Positions 36,308 through 45,170 of a DNA stretch of 64,000 nucleotides are shown here, piece after piece (within the stretch, counting starts at the first letter, position 1; every line of letters begins with the position of its first letter). The notes under the pieces were generated by a model. That model was given only the letters and a program-made list of their open reading frames with translations, was not told where the DNA came from and did no database searches. Both the position numbers and the translations under genes were made by a program. The stretch is from Chloroflexi bacterium UBA6077. GTDB lineage: Bacteria > Chloroflexota > UBA6077. The DNA is taken from positions 1 to 64,000 of the forward strand of contig DIXP01000092.1 in NCBI GenBank assembly GCA_002436065.1, in the 5' to 3' direction.

Positions 36308-37459
36308 CTAGTGTCTGATGAAGGCCGTGCCCTCCATGAGGACTCGGGCGGTGCGGCCCACCTCGGCCCGTACCACCTCTCGGCCACCCTCGGAGACGCC
36401 TGCCACTACCTCCAGCGTGCCGCTTGGGTGGCCTACACGGATCTTGCGGACTTCCCCCGCAGCCGGGGCACCGCCGCGTACAGCCTCTGCCGGGATCGTT
36501 CCCGGTAGCACGCAGGCGACGCCGGTGCCGATGGAACCGGTAGCCGGGTAGGTCTTGGAGAAGGCCCAGCGGGCAATGCTGCGCGAGAACAGGTCGGTGA
36601 CCCCCTCGTCTATTGCCTCGCCGTTGAGGGTGGAGTAGTTCCTGGGAGTGCCCACGATAAACAGCAGCGGGTTCACTCGTACTCTCATCTCCTCATCCAC
36701 CTTCTCCCTGGGGACGAGGCCGGTCTCGGCGGCAGCCACTGATCGTATGGCCTCCAACAGAGCTACCAGTTCGTTGTTGGCCTGGAGTTCCTCCACCCCC
36801 AGGGTGTTGTCCATCCCCACGTCAGAAGCTCGGACGAAGACGCAGAGGTTGGCAACGTCCACCACGCTCACGTCCAGCTTTCCAAAGCTGGGGATCTGGA
36901 AGCGGTCCACGGGCGAGCCGGTGGGGAGTAGGCCGCGCTTGAGGATGCAGCCCGCGAAGTCCTGGAAGTCCAGGTCGATGCGGGCGCCTGTCCCTGGCAC
37001 GCCGCCAATCTTGAAGTCGCCATCGGTCGCCAGTTCGCCGTCCACCACAGGCACGGTGGCCAGCAGTCGCCTGCCGGTGTTCACCTGATGCACTGCTACC
37101 CTCGTTACCGGCTCGGTAGGCTTCACGTAGCCCTTGTAGATGGCGTAGGCCGCGGCACCCGAGGAGATGTTGCCGCAGTTGCTGGTCCAGTCGATTCTAG
37201 GGAGGACGATGTTCACCTGCCCGAAGTGGTAGTCGATGTCGCAGTCGGGGCGGGTGGGTGGGCCCATGATGGCGGTCTTGCTGGTGAGCTTGTCGGCCCC
37301 GCCTAGGCCGTCGATCTGGCGCTTGTCGGGGCTTCCGTAGACCGCCAGGATGATGCGGTCCCTCTCGGGGCCTGGGGGTGGAAGCTCATCCCTCTCGATG
37401 AACACCCCCTTGCTGGTACCGCCTCGGATTATGGTGCACTTGATCGGTCGTTGTGGCAT
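36308..37459 (-). CDS. PrpF-family isomerase, copy 2
   Basis: This 383-aa paralogue of the protein at 33667 keeps the same landmarks at the same positions, including Lys61 and Cys95 (TSNCGNISSGA). Most differences lie in the C-terminal half, so the two copies may have separate substrates or stereochemistry. I chose the ATG at 37459 (TTGGAGAAC upstream); the frame continues upstream into repeat element B3 and that part should not be translated. It follows the aconitase-like gene, consistent with an isomerase-hydratase sequence as in methylcitrate or nicotinate degradation. Confidence 0.93.
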   Translation of the reverse strand: MPQRPIKCTIIRGGTSKGVFIERDELPPPGPERDRIILAVYGSPDKRQIDGLGGADKLTSKTAIMGPPTRPDCDIDYHFGQVNIVLPRIDWTSNCGNISSGAAAYAIYKGYVKPTEPVTRVAVHQVNTGRRLLATVPVVDGELATDGDFKIGGVPGTGARIDLDFQDFAGCILKRGLLPTGSPVDRFQIPSFGKLDVSVVDVANLCVFVRASDVGMDNTLGVEELQANNELVALLEAIRSVAAAETGLVPREKVDEEMRVRVNPLLFIVGTPRNYSTLNGEAIDEGVTDLFSRSIARWAFSKTYPATGSIGTGVACVLPGTIPAEAVRGGAPAAGEVRKIRVGHPSGTLEVVAGVSEGGREVVRAEVGRTARVLMEGTAFIRH

Positions 37460-37479
37460 TTCTAGTTCTCCAACCGACT

Positions 37480-37614
37480 CGTAGTGCAGGGCGCTCTGCC
37501 CTGCCGTCCAGTTGCCCTTTTTTACGCCGCTGCCCATGGGACCGAATACGGGTAGGGCGGGTGGTTGTGTGAATGTACGCCAACGGGTGGCAGGGCACAG
37601 GGCCCTGCACTACG
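37480..37614. repeat. Palindromic mobile-like element, copy B3
   Basis: This 135-bp element has a perfect 13-bp terminal inverted repeat (CGTAGTGCAGGGC at the left, its complement at the right) with inner hairpins of GGCAGGGC type. Architecture and ends match B1 and B2, though the interior has diverged. It sits between the aconitase-like gene and prpF copy 2. Confidence 0.7.
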
Positions 37615-37631
37615 TCTTCGTATACTTGTTC

Positions 37632-39560
37632 CTAGTTTGCCTGCTTCTTGACGTGGTTCAGCAAGCCGCCGTCCAGGTACACCTGGACTGTGCGCGGTGT
37701 CATGGCGTGTTTCACCGGGATTTCTATGCCCTTGGTCGCGTTTCGGACGACCAACTCGTGGCCTGCTACTACCGCCTCGCGCAGACCCGGCAACTCCAGC
37801 AGGTCCCCCTCTTCCACCCGGTCGTAGTCCGTCTCGTTGGTGAAGGTGAGGGCCAGGATGCCAAAGTTGGTCAGGTTCTGCTCGTGGATCCGTGCGAACG
37901 ATTTGGCCAGCACCGCCTTGATGCCCAGGTACATCGGCTGCAGGGCGGCGTGCTCCCGGCTGGAACCCTGGCCGTAGTTTCGGCCCCCCAGGATGACTCC
38001 ACCTTCCGACTCCTTCGCTCGCTGGGGGAAGCTTGCGTCAATATCGGCGAAGGTGAATTCGGCCATCGCCGGAACGTTGGCCCGGAAGGCTGCTACCCTC
38101 GCTCCCGAGGGGGCGATATCGTCTGTCGTGATGTTGTCACCCGTCTTCAGCAGCACTCGACCGCGCAGTTCCAGTGGAGCTTCCTCGGCAATCGGCAACG
38201 GTTTGATGCTCGGTCCACGGAAGATCTCCACCTTCTCAGGTTCTGCCGACGGCTTCACGATCATCCGATCATCCACCGGGAAGCGCTCGGGCAGCTCTAT
38301 CAGGGGTGCCTCCCCGAGCCTTCTGGGGTCGGTTATCTGTCCGGCTACCGCTGAGGCTGCCGCCACCTGTGGGCTGCAGAGGTACGCTTTGTCTCCTTTG
38401 GTACCGGATCGCCCTGGGAAGTTGCGGTTAAAGGTCCTGAGGGAAGCTACGCCGGTACCTGGAGCCTGTCCCATCCCGATGCAGGGGCCGCAGGTTGCCT
38501 CCAGGATCCTGGCTCCGGCGTCGATCAGGTCTGTGAGCGCTCCCGATGCCGATATCATGTGCAGCACCTGGCGAGAACCGGGGGCTATCACCAAGCTCAC
38601 GCTTGAGGGCACTACCTTCCCCTTCAGAATGGTCGCGGCCGCCATCAAGTCGAGGTAGGAGGAGTTGGTGCAGGAGCCGATGCAAACCTGGCCTATCGGC
38701 GTGCCCTCGACTTCACGGACAGCCACCACCGCATCGGGACTGCTGGGGCAGGCGATCAGCGGCTCAAGGGCGCCTAGATCGATTTCGATAGTCTCGTCGT
38801 ATTCGGCATCGGGATCGGCCGATAGCGCTCTCCATACCGCATCCCTTCCCTGGGCCTTCAGGTAGGAAAGTACGGTTTCGTCGCTGGGGAAGATGCTACT
38901 GGTTGCGCCAAGCTCCGTGCCCATGTTGCAGATGGTGCCCCGCTCGGGGACGGTGAGGGAGCGTACTCCCTCACCCCCGAACTCGAAGATGCAGTCCAGT
39001 CCGCCCTTCACACCTTTCTGCCTCAGTAGCTCCAGGACTACGTCCTTGCTGGACACCCAGGGCTGCAGCCGGCCCGTCAGGTTGACCCGAACGATCCTGG
39101 GCATCTTGAGGCGATAGGGTGCACCGCCCATCGCGACGGCCACGTCCAATCCCCCAGCGCCAATGGCCAGCGAACCAACGGCTCCTGCGGTTGGAGTGTG
39201 GCTGTCTGCCCCCAGTAGCGTCACCCCCGGCTCACTGAACCTCTCCAACTGCACCTGATGGCAGATGCCATTTCCTGCTCGTGAGTAGAGCATCCCGTAC
39301 TTGGCGGCCATGGATTGGATGAAGCGATGGTCGTCGTTGCCCTCGGGGCTCAACTGCAGGGTGTTATGATCGGTGAAAACAACCGATCGCTTCGTTTTCA
39401 CCTGGGGGAGGCCCATCGCCTCGAATTCCAGCAGTGCCATCAGGCCGAGAGTATCGTGGAGCAGGGTGTGGTCGATGCGGAGGGCTATCTCCTGCCCAGC
39501 CTTCATCTCTCCCTGGATCAGGTGATCCTGGATTATCTTTTGAGCCAGATTGAGTCCCAA
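37632..39560 (-). CDS. Aconitase-superfamily hydratase, single-chain 640-residue type
   Basis: This [4Fe-4S] hydro-lyase holds the large catalytic and small swivel domains in one 642-aa chain, shorter than AcnA. Cluster cysteines are Cys297 (GSCTNSS) and Cys357/Cys360 (TCGPCIGMG). GADSHTPTAGAVG lies near residue 117, and the swivel domain has the arginine loop GRNYGQGSSREHAALQP. TTG at 39560 is the start, behind GAGGTG. Next to two prpF genes it could be an aconitase, a methylaconitate hydratase or a dimethylmaleate-type hydratase. leuC/leuD are separate in this window, so isopropylmalate is not its role. Confidence 0.93.
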   Translation of the reverse strand: MGLNLAQKIIQDHLIQGEMKAGQEIALRIDHTLLHDTLGLMALLEFEAMGLPQVKTKRSVVFTDHNTLQLSPEGNDDHRFIQSMAAKYGMLYSRAGNGICHQVQLERFSEPGVTLLGADSHTPTAGAVGSLAIGAGGLDVAVAMGGAPYRLKMPRIVRVNLTGRLQPWVSSKDVVLELLRQKGVKGGLDCIFEFGGEGVRSLTVPERGTICNMGTELGATSSIFPSDETVLSYLKAQGRDAVWRALSADPDAEYDETIEIDLGALEPLIACPSSPDAVVAVREVEGTPIGQVCIGSCTNSSYLDLMAAATILKGKVVPSSVSLVIAPGSRQVLHMISASGALTDLIDAGARILEATCGPCIGMGQAPGTGVASLRTFNRNFPGRSGTKGDKAYLCSPQVAAASAVAGQITDPRRLGEAPLIELPERFPVDDRMIVKPSAEPEKVEIFRGPSIKPLPIAEEAPLELRGRVLLKTGDNITTDDIAPSGARVAAFRANVPAMAEFTFADIDASFPQRAKESEGGVILGGRNYGQGSSREHAALQPMYLGIKAVLAKSFARIHEQNLTNFGILALTFTNETDYDRVEEGDLLELPGLREAVVAGHELVVRNATKGIEIPVKHAMTPRTVQVYLDGGLLNHVKKQAN

Positions 39561-39573
39561 GATGGCATCACCT

Positions 39574-40743
39574 CTACTTCTTCTGCTGCTCTTTCAGCAC
39601 CTCTTCGATCAGAGGCTTCAACTGCACTTCCATATCTGCCCAGTAGGTAGCCATCTGGGTGGGATCCATGTACCGCAGTTCAGAGGTCGTCGCTTCGATC
39701 TTCTGCTGGTGATCGGGGTCCGCCATCACCTTCTTGAGGGCGGAACTCAGCTTGTCCATGATCGGCTTAGGAGTGCCAGCCGGGGCGGCCCAGCCTCGGG
39801 AAGAGGTCGAGTACACCTTGTAGCCCTGGGATTCCGCGGTGGTGATGCCTGGGTAGAACTTGCTGGGCTGCTTGTCCAGGATACCCAGTATCCGGACCTC
39901 ACCAGCCTTGAACTGGGACGGGACCTCGCCCGCAGTGCAGAAGTTCACGTCGATGTGGCCGCCCAGCAGGGCGGTCATCGCCTGGGAGCCGCCGGAGAAG
40001 TGGACTATGGCGAACTTTGCGTCCGTTGCCTTCTGCAGGTCGAGGATGGCGAGGTGCTTGCCGCTCAGGACGCCGATGTCGGCCGCTTTGATGCTCTCGG
40101 GCTTGGCCTTGGCCGCGTCGATCAGGTCCTTGATCGTCTTGTACGGGCTGTCGGTCTTGACAGTGATGGTAACCGGGTCGATTGTGTGCAGGGCCAGCGA
40201 CTCGAAGTCCTTGCGGGTGTAGACTGCCTTCCGGTCGGGTTCAAGGTAGGTGTTGATGGCGGTGGGCAGGGTTACGATGCCCAGGGTGTAGCCATCAGGC
40301 TTCGCCTTGGCGATCTCGGTCAGGCCGATCTGGGAGCCAGCGCCGGGCTTGTTGACTACCTGGATCTGCGTGCCCAACTCCTTCTCAACTCCGGCAGCGA
40401 GGGCGCGAGCCGTGACGTCGTTTATTCCTCCCGCGTCCCAGGGCACGATCAGGGTGATGCTCTTGCCCTTGACCGGGAAATCGGTTGCCGCAGTGGCGGC
40501 CGTCGGGGCGGCGGCGGGCTTGGTGGGCTCAGCCGCCTTGGCTGGGGCCGTCGCGGCAGGTGCAGCCGGAGCCGTCGTCGCGGCTGGGGCAGCGGGCTTC
40601 GCTGCTGTGGTAGGGGTGGGAGCGGGGGCGGCGCTGCCGCAGGCTGAGAGGGTCAGGGCCATGGCCGTCGCAATGGAGATAGCCAGCAGAGTAGATACCT
40701 TCAACGGTCTCCGGGGCAGGATCGCGCGCAATGACCTTCTCAT
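39574..40743 (-). CDS. Bug/TctC-family substrate-binding lipoprotein next to the aconitase-like gene
   Basis: This 389-aa receptor has a lipoprotein signal ending at Cys35 (LSACGS), about 55 residues of Ala/Pro/Thr/Lys repeats, then the Bug domain (KSITLIVPWDAGGINDVTARA). Its stop lies 13 nt before the aconitase-like start, so it is in the same operon. AGGAGGA precedes the ATG. Bug proteins bind carboxylates through a closed pocket and water network; here the substrate may be the acid processed by the hydratase and PrpF enzymes. Confidence 0.93.
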   Translation of the reverse strand: MRRSLRAILPRRPLKVSTLLAISIATAMALTLSACGSAAPAPTPTTAAKPAAPAATTAPAAPAATAPAKAAEPTKPAAAPTAATAATDFPVKGKSITLIVPWDAGGINDVTARALAAGVEKELGTQIQVVNKPGAGSQIGLTEIAKAKPDGYTLGIVTLPTAINTYLEPDRKAVYTRKDFESLALHTIDPVTITVKTDSPYKTIKDLIDAAKAKPESIKAADIGVLSGKHLAILDLQKATDAKFAIVHFSGGSQAMTALLGGHIDVNFCTAGEVPSQFKAGEVRILGILDKQPSKFYPGITTAESQGYKVYSTSSRGWAAPAGTPKPIMDKLSSALKKVMADPDHQQKIEATTSELRYMDPTQMATYWADMEVQLKPLIEEVLKEQQKK

Positions 40744-40875
40744 CTTTCCTCCTCCTTTTCGTGTGCGACAATCCGATTCATTCAGTTCGGGGTCTGCGAT
40801 GCGCGTGGTCTCCGTTGTGAAAATGCCTTATTCACCCGTGCCGATGGCTGACGGCCTATTGCTGACAGCCAATAG

Positions 40876-41826
40876 CTATTGTCCTATTTTCTGCTGCCCA
40901 CTGGGGGCGGGCTTCAGGTCGGTGCGCTTGCCGGCCTTCACCATGCAACTGTCCAATTCGTGTGGGATCACCTCCTGGACCATCTTCGCCACGGCGATCA
41001 AGCCGTCCAGGTCGATCCCAGTCTCTACGCCCATCTCGTGGAGCATGTTCACCATGTCCTCCGTGGAGGCGTTTCCCGCGGCGCCGGGCGCGTAGGGGCA
41101 TCCGCCGAGCCCGCCAACGGAGGCATCGAACCTGGTGATGCCCGCCTGCAGCGCTGCTACCACGTTGGCCATCGCCATGTCCCGCGTGTTGTGCAGGTGC
41201 AGACTCCAGGTTACCTGCGGGAACCTGTCCAGCATGCGGGCGGAGACGTCATACACCAGCCGAGGATCCGCTACCCCAATGGTATCGGCGATCCCGATCT
41301 CCCGGATGCCGATCTCCACATAGCGGCTCGCGACCTTCTCCAACTGCTGGATCGGCACTTTCCCTTCAAAGGGGCAGCCCAGGGAGCAGGCCATGCCTCC
41401 CACTCCTGGAACTCCGGCTTCCGCGGCAACCGTGTACATCTCCTCGATCTGGGCCAGCCCCTCGTCCACCGATCGGTTGGCGTTGGCGCGGCTATGGGAC
41501 TCGGTGACGGAGTTCATGAAGTGCACCTTGTCCGGCTTCAAGGCCAGCGCCCGCTGGAGGCCCTTCAGATTGGGTACCAGGACCCGGTACTCTACCCCTG
41601 GCACCCGCTCGATCCTGGAGAGCACCTCCTCGGCATCCGCCAGCTGCGGTATCGCCCTGGGGTGGACGAAGGATGTGACCTGCACAGCCGGCACACCAGT
41701 CTTGGACAGGGCGTTGACGATCTCGATCTTGCGCTCGGTGGGTATCCACGCCTTCTCAGCCTGGAAGCCGTCCCTCGGCCCCACCTCCAGGATGTAGGCT
41801 CTCTTGGGTAGCTGCACGTTGCTCAT
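40876..41826 (-). CDS. HMG-CoA lyase family aldolase
   Basis: This 316-aa TIM-barrel enzyme of the HMG-CoA lyase group splits a 3-hydroxy-3-methylacyl-CoA into an acetyl-CoA-type thioester and an oxoacid. Marks are LEVGPRDGFQ (metal Asp and catalytic Arg), HLHNTRDM (metal His pair) and the lyase loop GGLGGCPYAPGAAGN with its cysteine. GGAGG directly abuts the ATG at 41826; a GTG at 41817 has better spacing and may be the true start. With a CoA-transferase in the same cluster, HMG-CoA or citramalyl-CoA-type substrates are plausible. Confidence 0.92.
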   Translation of the reverse strand: MSNVQLPKRAYILEVGPRDGFQAEKAWIPTERKIEIVNALSKTGVPAVQVTSFVHPRAIPQLADAEEVLSRIERVPGVEYRVLVPNLKGLQRALALKPDKVHFMNSVTESHSRANANRSVDEGLAQIEEMYTVAAEAGVPGVGGMACSLGCPFEGKVPIQQLEKVASRYVEIGIREIGIADTIGVADPRLVYDVSARMLDRFPQVTWSLHLHNTRDMAMANVVAALQAGITRFDASVGGLGGCPYAPGAAGNASTEDMVNMLHEMGVETGIDLDGLIAVAKMVQEVIPHELDSCMVKAGKRTDLKPAPSGQQKIGQ

Positions 41827-41848
41827 CCTCCGTTGACAATAGCCTTCT

Positions 41849-41898
41849 TGCCGGTAGCTAACAACCCCACCGGGGAGAGGGGTTGTTAGCTACCGGCA
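41849..41898. terminator. Long hairpin between tctC and the HMG-CoA lyase-like gene
   Basis: Exact 20-nt arms (41849-41868 and 41879-41898) surround a 10-nt loop, about 40 nt downstream of the tctC stop on the minus strand. No U-run follows. It may lower expression of the genes downstream or protect the transporter mRNA end. Confidence 0.7.
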
Positions 41899-41938
41899 TG
41901 GTGTCTCTGCAATCGGCACTCAGTACTGAGGAATGTGA

Positions 41939-43030
41939 CTACTTGGTCTTCTGCAGTCCCAAGTCGGCCGCGATTTGCTTGGCCTGTTCGTTCAGTCGTT
42001 CCGTCTCCTTGGTGAACTCCTCACCGTTCATGTAGGTTATCGAGCTTCGCGACTTCTCCACCTGAGCAACGAATGAAGGATCTTCGATGGCCTTCTTGAC
42101 CATCTCTTCTAGCTTCTTCACGATATCCGGCGGTGTATCAGCAGCAACAACGATGCCGCGCCAGTTGTCTGATACCAGGTTGTAGCCCTTCTCCTTGAAC
42201 GTAGGGATTTCAGGCAAAGCCTTCTCACGAGCCGCCGCCGCGACCGCGAGGTAGCGGATCTTATTGGACTCGTAGTGCCCCCAGCTTTCGACCGGCTCCG
42301 CGAAGATGGCAGGGATCTGGTTGCCTAAGACCCCAACCAATGCCTCACCCCCGGTGGCAGAGGGTACCCAGCCATACTCGAAGCTTGCTTCCTTCGCGAA
42401 ACGATGAGCCGTTACGTGTGCCACAGACCCAACGCTAGGCCCGCTGAACTTCATTGTCGGAGAACCCTTCTTAGCAGCGGCGAGGAAATCCTCGAGAGTC
42501 TTCCAGGGAGAGCTAGCGGACACAACGAGGTATTCCCAGTCTGCAGCGATCTTTGCTAGACCACGGAACTTGCGGTAGTCATAGTCGGATCCTGATGTAT
42601 AGGGATAGAGCGTGTGTGTCAGGCAGGTAATCAGTAGCGTGTGCCCGTCATGGGGCTGTTCGAGGGCGTAGCCGTAGCCAACAGCCGCAGCGCCGCCAGC
42701 CTTGTTGACCACGGTAATGGGCTGGCCGGCGATTTTCGATAGGGGCTCAGCGAGCTGACGGGCAGTGAGGTCCTGACCCGAACCGGGGCCGCTGGTGACC
42801 ACAATAGTAATGCCTTTCGTGGGGAAGGGCTTCGATTGGGCTGCGGCAGGGGCAGATGTGGGTGCGGCAGCGGTCGGTGCTGTTGTCGCGGCAGGCTGAC
42901 TTGCCGCTGCCTGGCTGGGCTTCGTAGGAGATGCTGGAGCCTGTGCGGTTGGCGCGGAACAGCCGACAATCAGGGATAGTACGAGCGCTGCGGCAGAGAG
43001 TCCCAACCAGAGTGATCGTCGCCTTCTCAT
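41939..43030 (-). CDS. tctC: TctC substrate-binding lipoprotein of the complete tripartite carboxylate transporter
   Basis: This 363-aa receptor has a lipoprotein signal ending at Cys24 (LIVGCSAP), an Ala/Pro/Thr/Ser-rich linker to about residue 68, and the Bug domain (KGITIVVTSGPGSGQDLTARQLAEPL). It follows tctB and tctA on the same strand and should deliver its ligand to them. It is more divergent from the three other Bug proteins of this window than they are from one another, with a KFRGLAKIAADWEY segment instead of the usual pocket loop. The substrate is unknown. Confidence 0.92.
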   Translation of the reverse strand: MRRRRSLWLGLSAAALVLSLIVGCSAPTAQAPASPTKPSQAAASQPAATTAPTAAAPTSAPAAAQSKPFPTKGITIVVTSGPGSGQDLTARQLAEPLSKIAGQPITVVNKAGGAAAVGYGYALEQPHDGHTLLITCLTHTLYPYTSGSDYDYRKFRGLAKIAADWEYLVVSASSPWKTLEDFLAAAKKGSPTMKFSGPSVGSVAHVTAHRFAKEASFEYGWVPSATGGEALVGVLGNQIPAIFAEPVESWGHYESNKIRYLAVAAAAREKALPEIPTFKEKGYNLVSDNWRGIVVAADTPPDIVKKLEEMVKKAIEDPSFVAQVEKSRSSITYMNGEEFTKETERLNEQAKQIAADLGLQKTK

Positions 43031-43152
43031 TGGTCGTCATTCCTTTCATCTAGTCTCTCAGGTATCGACCCTGAGAGGTGCTTTGGTTTGCCAGGTGACG
43101 AATTCAGCTGAACTACTGCGACTACGTCCAACTCTGCCGGTGCAGTTGCTGT

Positions 43153-44646
43153 CTAGTCCACCTCCGACCTTGCATGACGGAGCTGCATCAGCGGCACCAC
43201 AAAGGTTACCAGGGCAAGAACGATGAGAGTCAGGCTTATGGGACGTGTTAGAAAAACGGTGAAATCGCCGTCGTAGAGGGCAAGCCCTCTGCGAAGAGAT
43301 ACTTCCACAATGGAACCTAGAACGAGGGCCAACATCGCGGCTGCCAGGGAGAAACCAGTCTTACGCATTCCATACCCAATAACGCCGAAGATGAGTGCCA
43401 CGAATACGTCTACCAGGCTATTATCGTAGGTGTAGGCGCCAGTCACAACAATCGTGACGATTCCAGCCAAGAGGTATGGCTGCCGGACATTCACCATCCG
43501 GATGGCGATGGGCTGGATGAGGAACCCGAGTCCTACCATGGCGAAGTTGGCGAGAATGAGCGCCAGGAACAACCCGTAGACGATTTCTGGGGAACGGCTG
43601 AATAGCATCGGTCCAGGCCATACCCCGTTGACCAGCAATGCGCTCATCATGACGGTGCAGGGTAATGATCCTGGAATCGCCAGCGCTAGCATGGGTGCGA
43701 GGTCGCCGGCGACCACGGCGTTGTTCGCAGTCTCTGGTGCTGCAACCCCTTCGAGCGACCCCTTGCCGAACAGTTCCGGGTTCTTGGATATGCGTCGTGC
43801 CTCATTGTAGGCGACGAAGGAGGCTACCGAAGAGCCGGCGCCTGGCATTACTCCAACCACGATTCCAATGAGAGTTGAGATGGCCGTTGCCTTCCACAAG
43901 GAACGCAACTCCCCCCACGTTGGAAGATCGAGTCTGGAACTACCCCGAACGTGGTCGTGTTGAAGGAGTTGTTCAGCTTGAATAGCGACCTCAGACAGGG
44001 CAAACAGACCCATTATGACCGGAACCAGAGGAATGCCGTCCGCGAGCCTTGAGATTCCAAGGGTCATTCGATGGCTGCCGGTGAAGAGATCAAGTCCTAT
44101 GGTCGACAGGGCAAGTCCGAAGACCGCCGAGATGAGGGCTTTCAGCGTACTCCCCTCGACAAGACTGCTCACAGCCGCCAGTCCGAAGAGGGCCACGGCG
44201 AAGTACTCTGGAGGGCCAAAGACCAGAGCCCACTCGCCGAGCGGAATCACCACTATCATTAATACGATCACCGATGCCAGCCCCCCGATGAAGCCGGTGA
44301 TCAAGGATATGCCTAGCGCCTTACCGCTCTTCCCCTGCAAGTGCAGAGCGTAGCCATCCAAAGTGGTGGGGACGCTGGAAGCTGCGGCGGGGGTATTGAT
44401 CAGGATGGCGGGAATGGAGCTGCCGTACTGGGAGCCCGTCCATACTGCTGCCAGCAGTGAGAGCCCGAGAGCAGGATGCATGGAGAACGTGAAGGGAAGG
44501 ATCATCGTCATCATCAGGGCGCTGCCGATACCCGGAATTGCACCAGCGAGTATGCCGAAGGCTACCCCGCTCACTACTAGCAGCACACCCGTCGGCGACA
44601 GTATGTATGGGGCGGAAGCGGCGAACCGCTCAAGGATCTGTTCCAT
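43153..44646 (-). CDS. tctA: TctA large membrane subunit of tripartite carboxylate transporter
   Basis: This 497-aa polytopic protein (about 12 helices) forms the ion-coupled carboxylate channel. Family hallmarks are GILAGAIPGIGSALMMTMILPF, YGSSIPAILINTPAAASSVPTTLDGYALHLQGKSGKALGIS, and in the second half GVMPGAGSSVASFVAYNEARRISKNPELFGKGSLEGVAAPETANNA. It starts 3 nt after tctB ends, and the GGGTGAGGG ribosome site lies inside tctB. It is the only TctA in the window, while four Bug receptors are present. Confidence 0.95.
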   Translation of the reverse strand: MEQILERFAASAPYILSPTGVLLVVSGVAFGILAGAIPGIGSALMMTMILPFTFSMHPALGLSLLAAVWTGSQYGSSIPAILINTPAAASSVPTTLDGYALHLQGKSGKALGISLITGFIGGLASVIVLMIVVIPLGEWALVFGPPEYFAVALFGLAAVSSLVEGSTLKALISAVFGLALSTIGLDLFTGSHRMTLGISRLADGIPLVPVIMGLFALSEVAIQAEQLLQHDHVRGSSRLDLPTWGELRSLWKATAISTLIGIVVGVMPGAGSSVASFVAYNEARRISKNPELFGKGSLEGVAAPETANNAVVAGDLAPMLALAIPGSLPCTVMMSALLVNGVWPGPMLFSRSPEIVYGLFLALILANFAMVGLGFLIQPIAIRMVNVRQPYLLAGIVTIVVTGAYTYDNSLVDVFVALIFGVIGYGMRKTGFSLAAAMLALVLGSIVEVSLRRGLALYDGDFTVFLTRPISLTLIVLALVTFVVPLMQLRHARSEVD

Positions 44647-44649
44647 CCC

Positions 44650-45144
44650 TCACCCCCACAGCTGAGGCGCCGGGAGTTCGACGCCAAACATAACGGCGAA
44701 CACTACCCACAGGACTGCCGTCAGGCCGACGGACAAACCCGCTATTGCCCTCCAGTCCCGTACGTTCAATAGGTACAACAGGAGAGACACCAGAACAGAA
44801 GTGGTCAGCAGGTAGCCTGTGTGGGGCAGTAATAGGGGCCAGAGGAACGGCAGGGACAGTATCGCAAGGGCCAGACGCAGGTTTGGGGGCCGTTCAGTCG
44901 TCAGCTCGATTGGCGCCACAGCTCTGTGTTCTCTTTTGAAGAAGCTCGCAATTACCATAAGCGCGCCCAGGACAGTCCCGATGATAGCGAGCATGGTCGG
45001 AACATAGGCGGCTCCCAACGGGTCGGTCATCCCAGCGGTATTGATTGAGCGAGCGGCAATGCCGTAGACGATGAACAGCGCTATTACCCCGACTCCGAGC
45101 AGTCGGTATTCGAGTTGGGAGCCTGTGCTCGGTGATGAACCCAT
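44650..45144 (-). CDS. tctB: TctB small membrane subunit of tripartite carboxylate transporter
   Basis: This 164-aa protein has four hydrophobic helices, the normal TctB layout, with the second ending in GAALMVIASFFKRE and the last two after LPFLWPLLLPHTGYLLTTSVLVSLLLYLL. I chose the ATG at 45144, which has a GGAGGGAG site 8 nt upstream; a TTG at 45174 overlapping the SDR stop lacks one. It is the first of tctBAC, 26 nt after the SDR gene. Confidence 0.88.
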   Translation of the reverse strand: MGSSPSTGSQLEYRLLGVGVIALFIVYGIAARSINTAGMTDPLGAAYVPTMLAIIGTVLGALMVIASFFKREHRAVAPIELTTERPPNLRLALAILSLPFLWPLLLPHTGYLLTTSVLVSLLLYLLNVRDWRAIAGLSVGLTAVLWVVFAVMFGVELPAPQLWG

Positions 45145-45170
45145 AGACTTACTCCCTCCTGAGACCTCTT

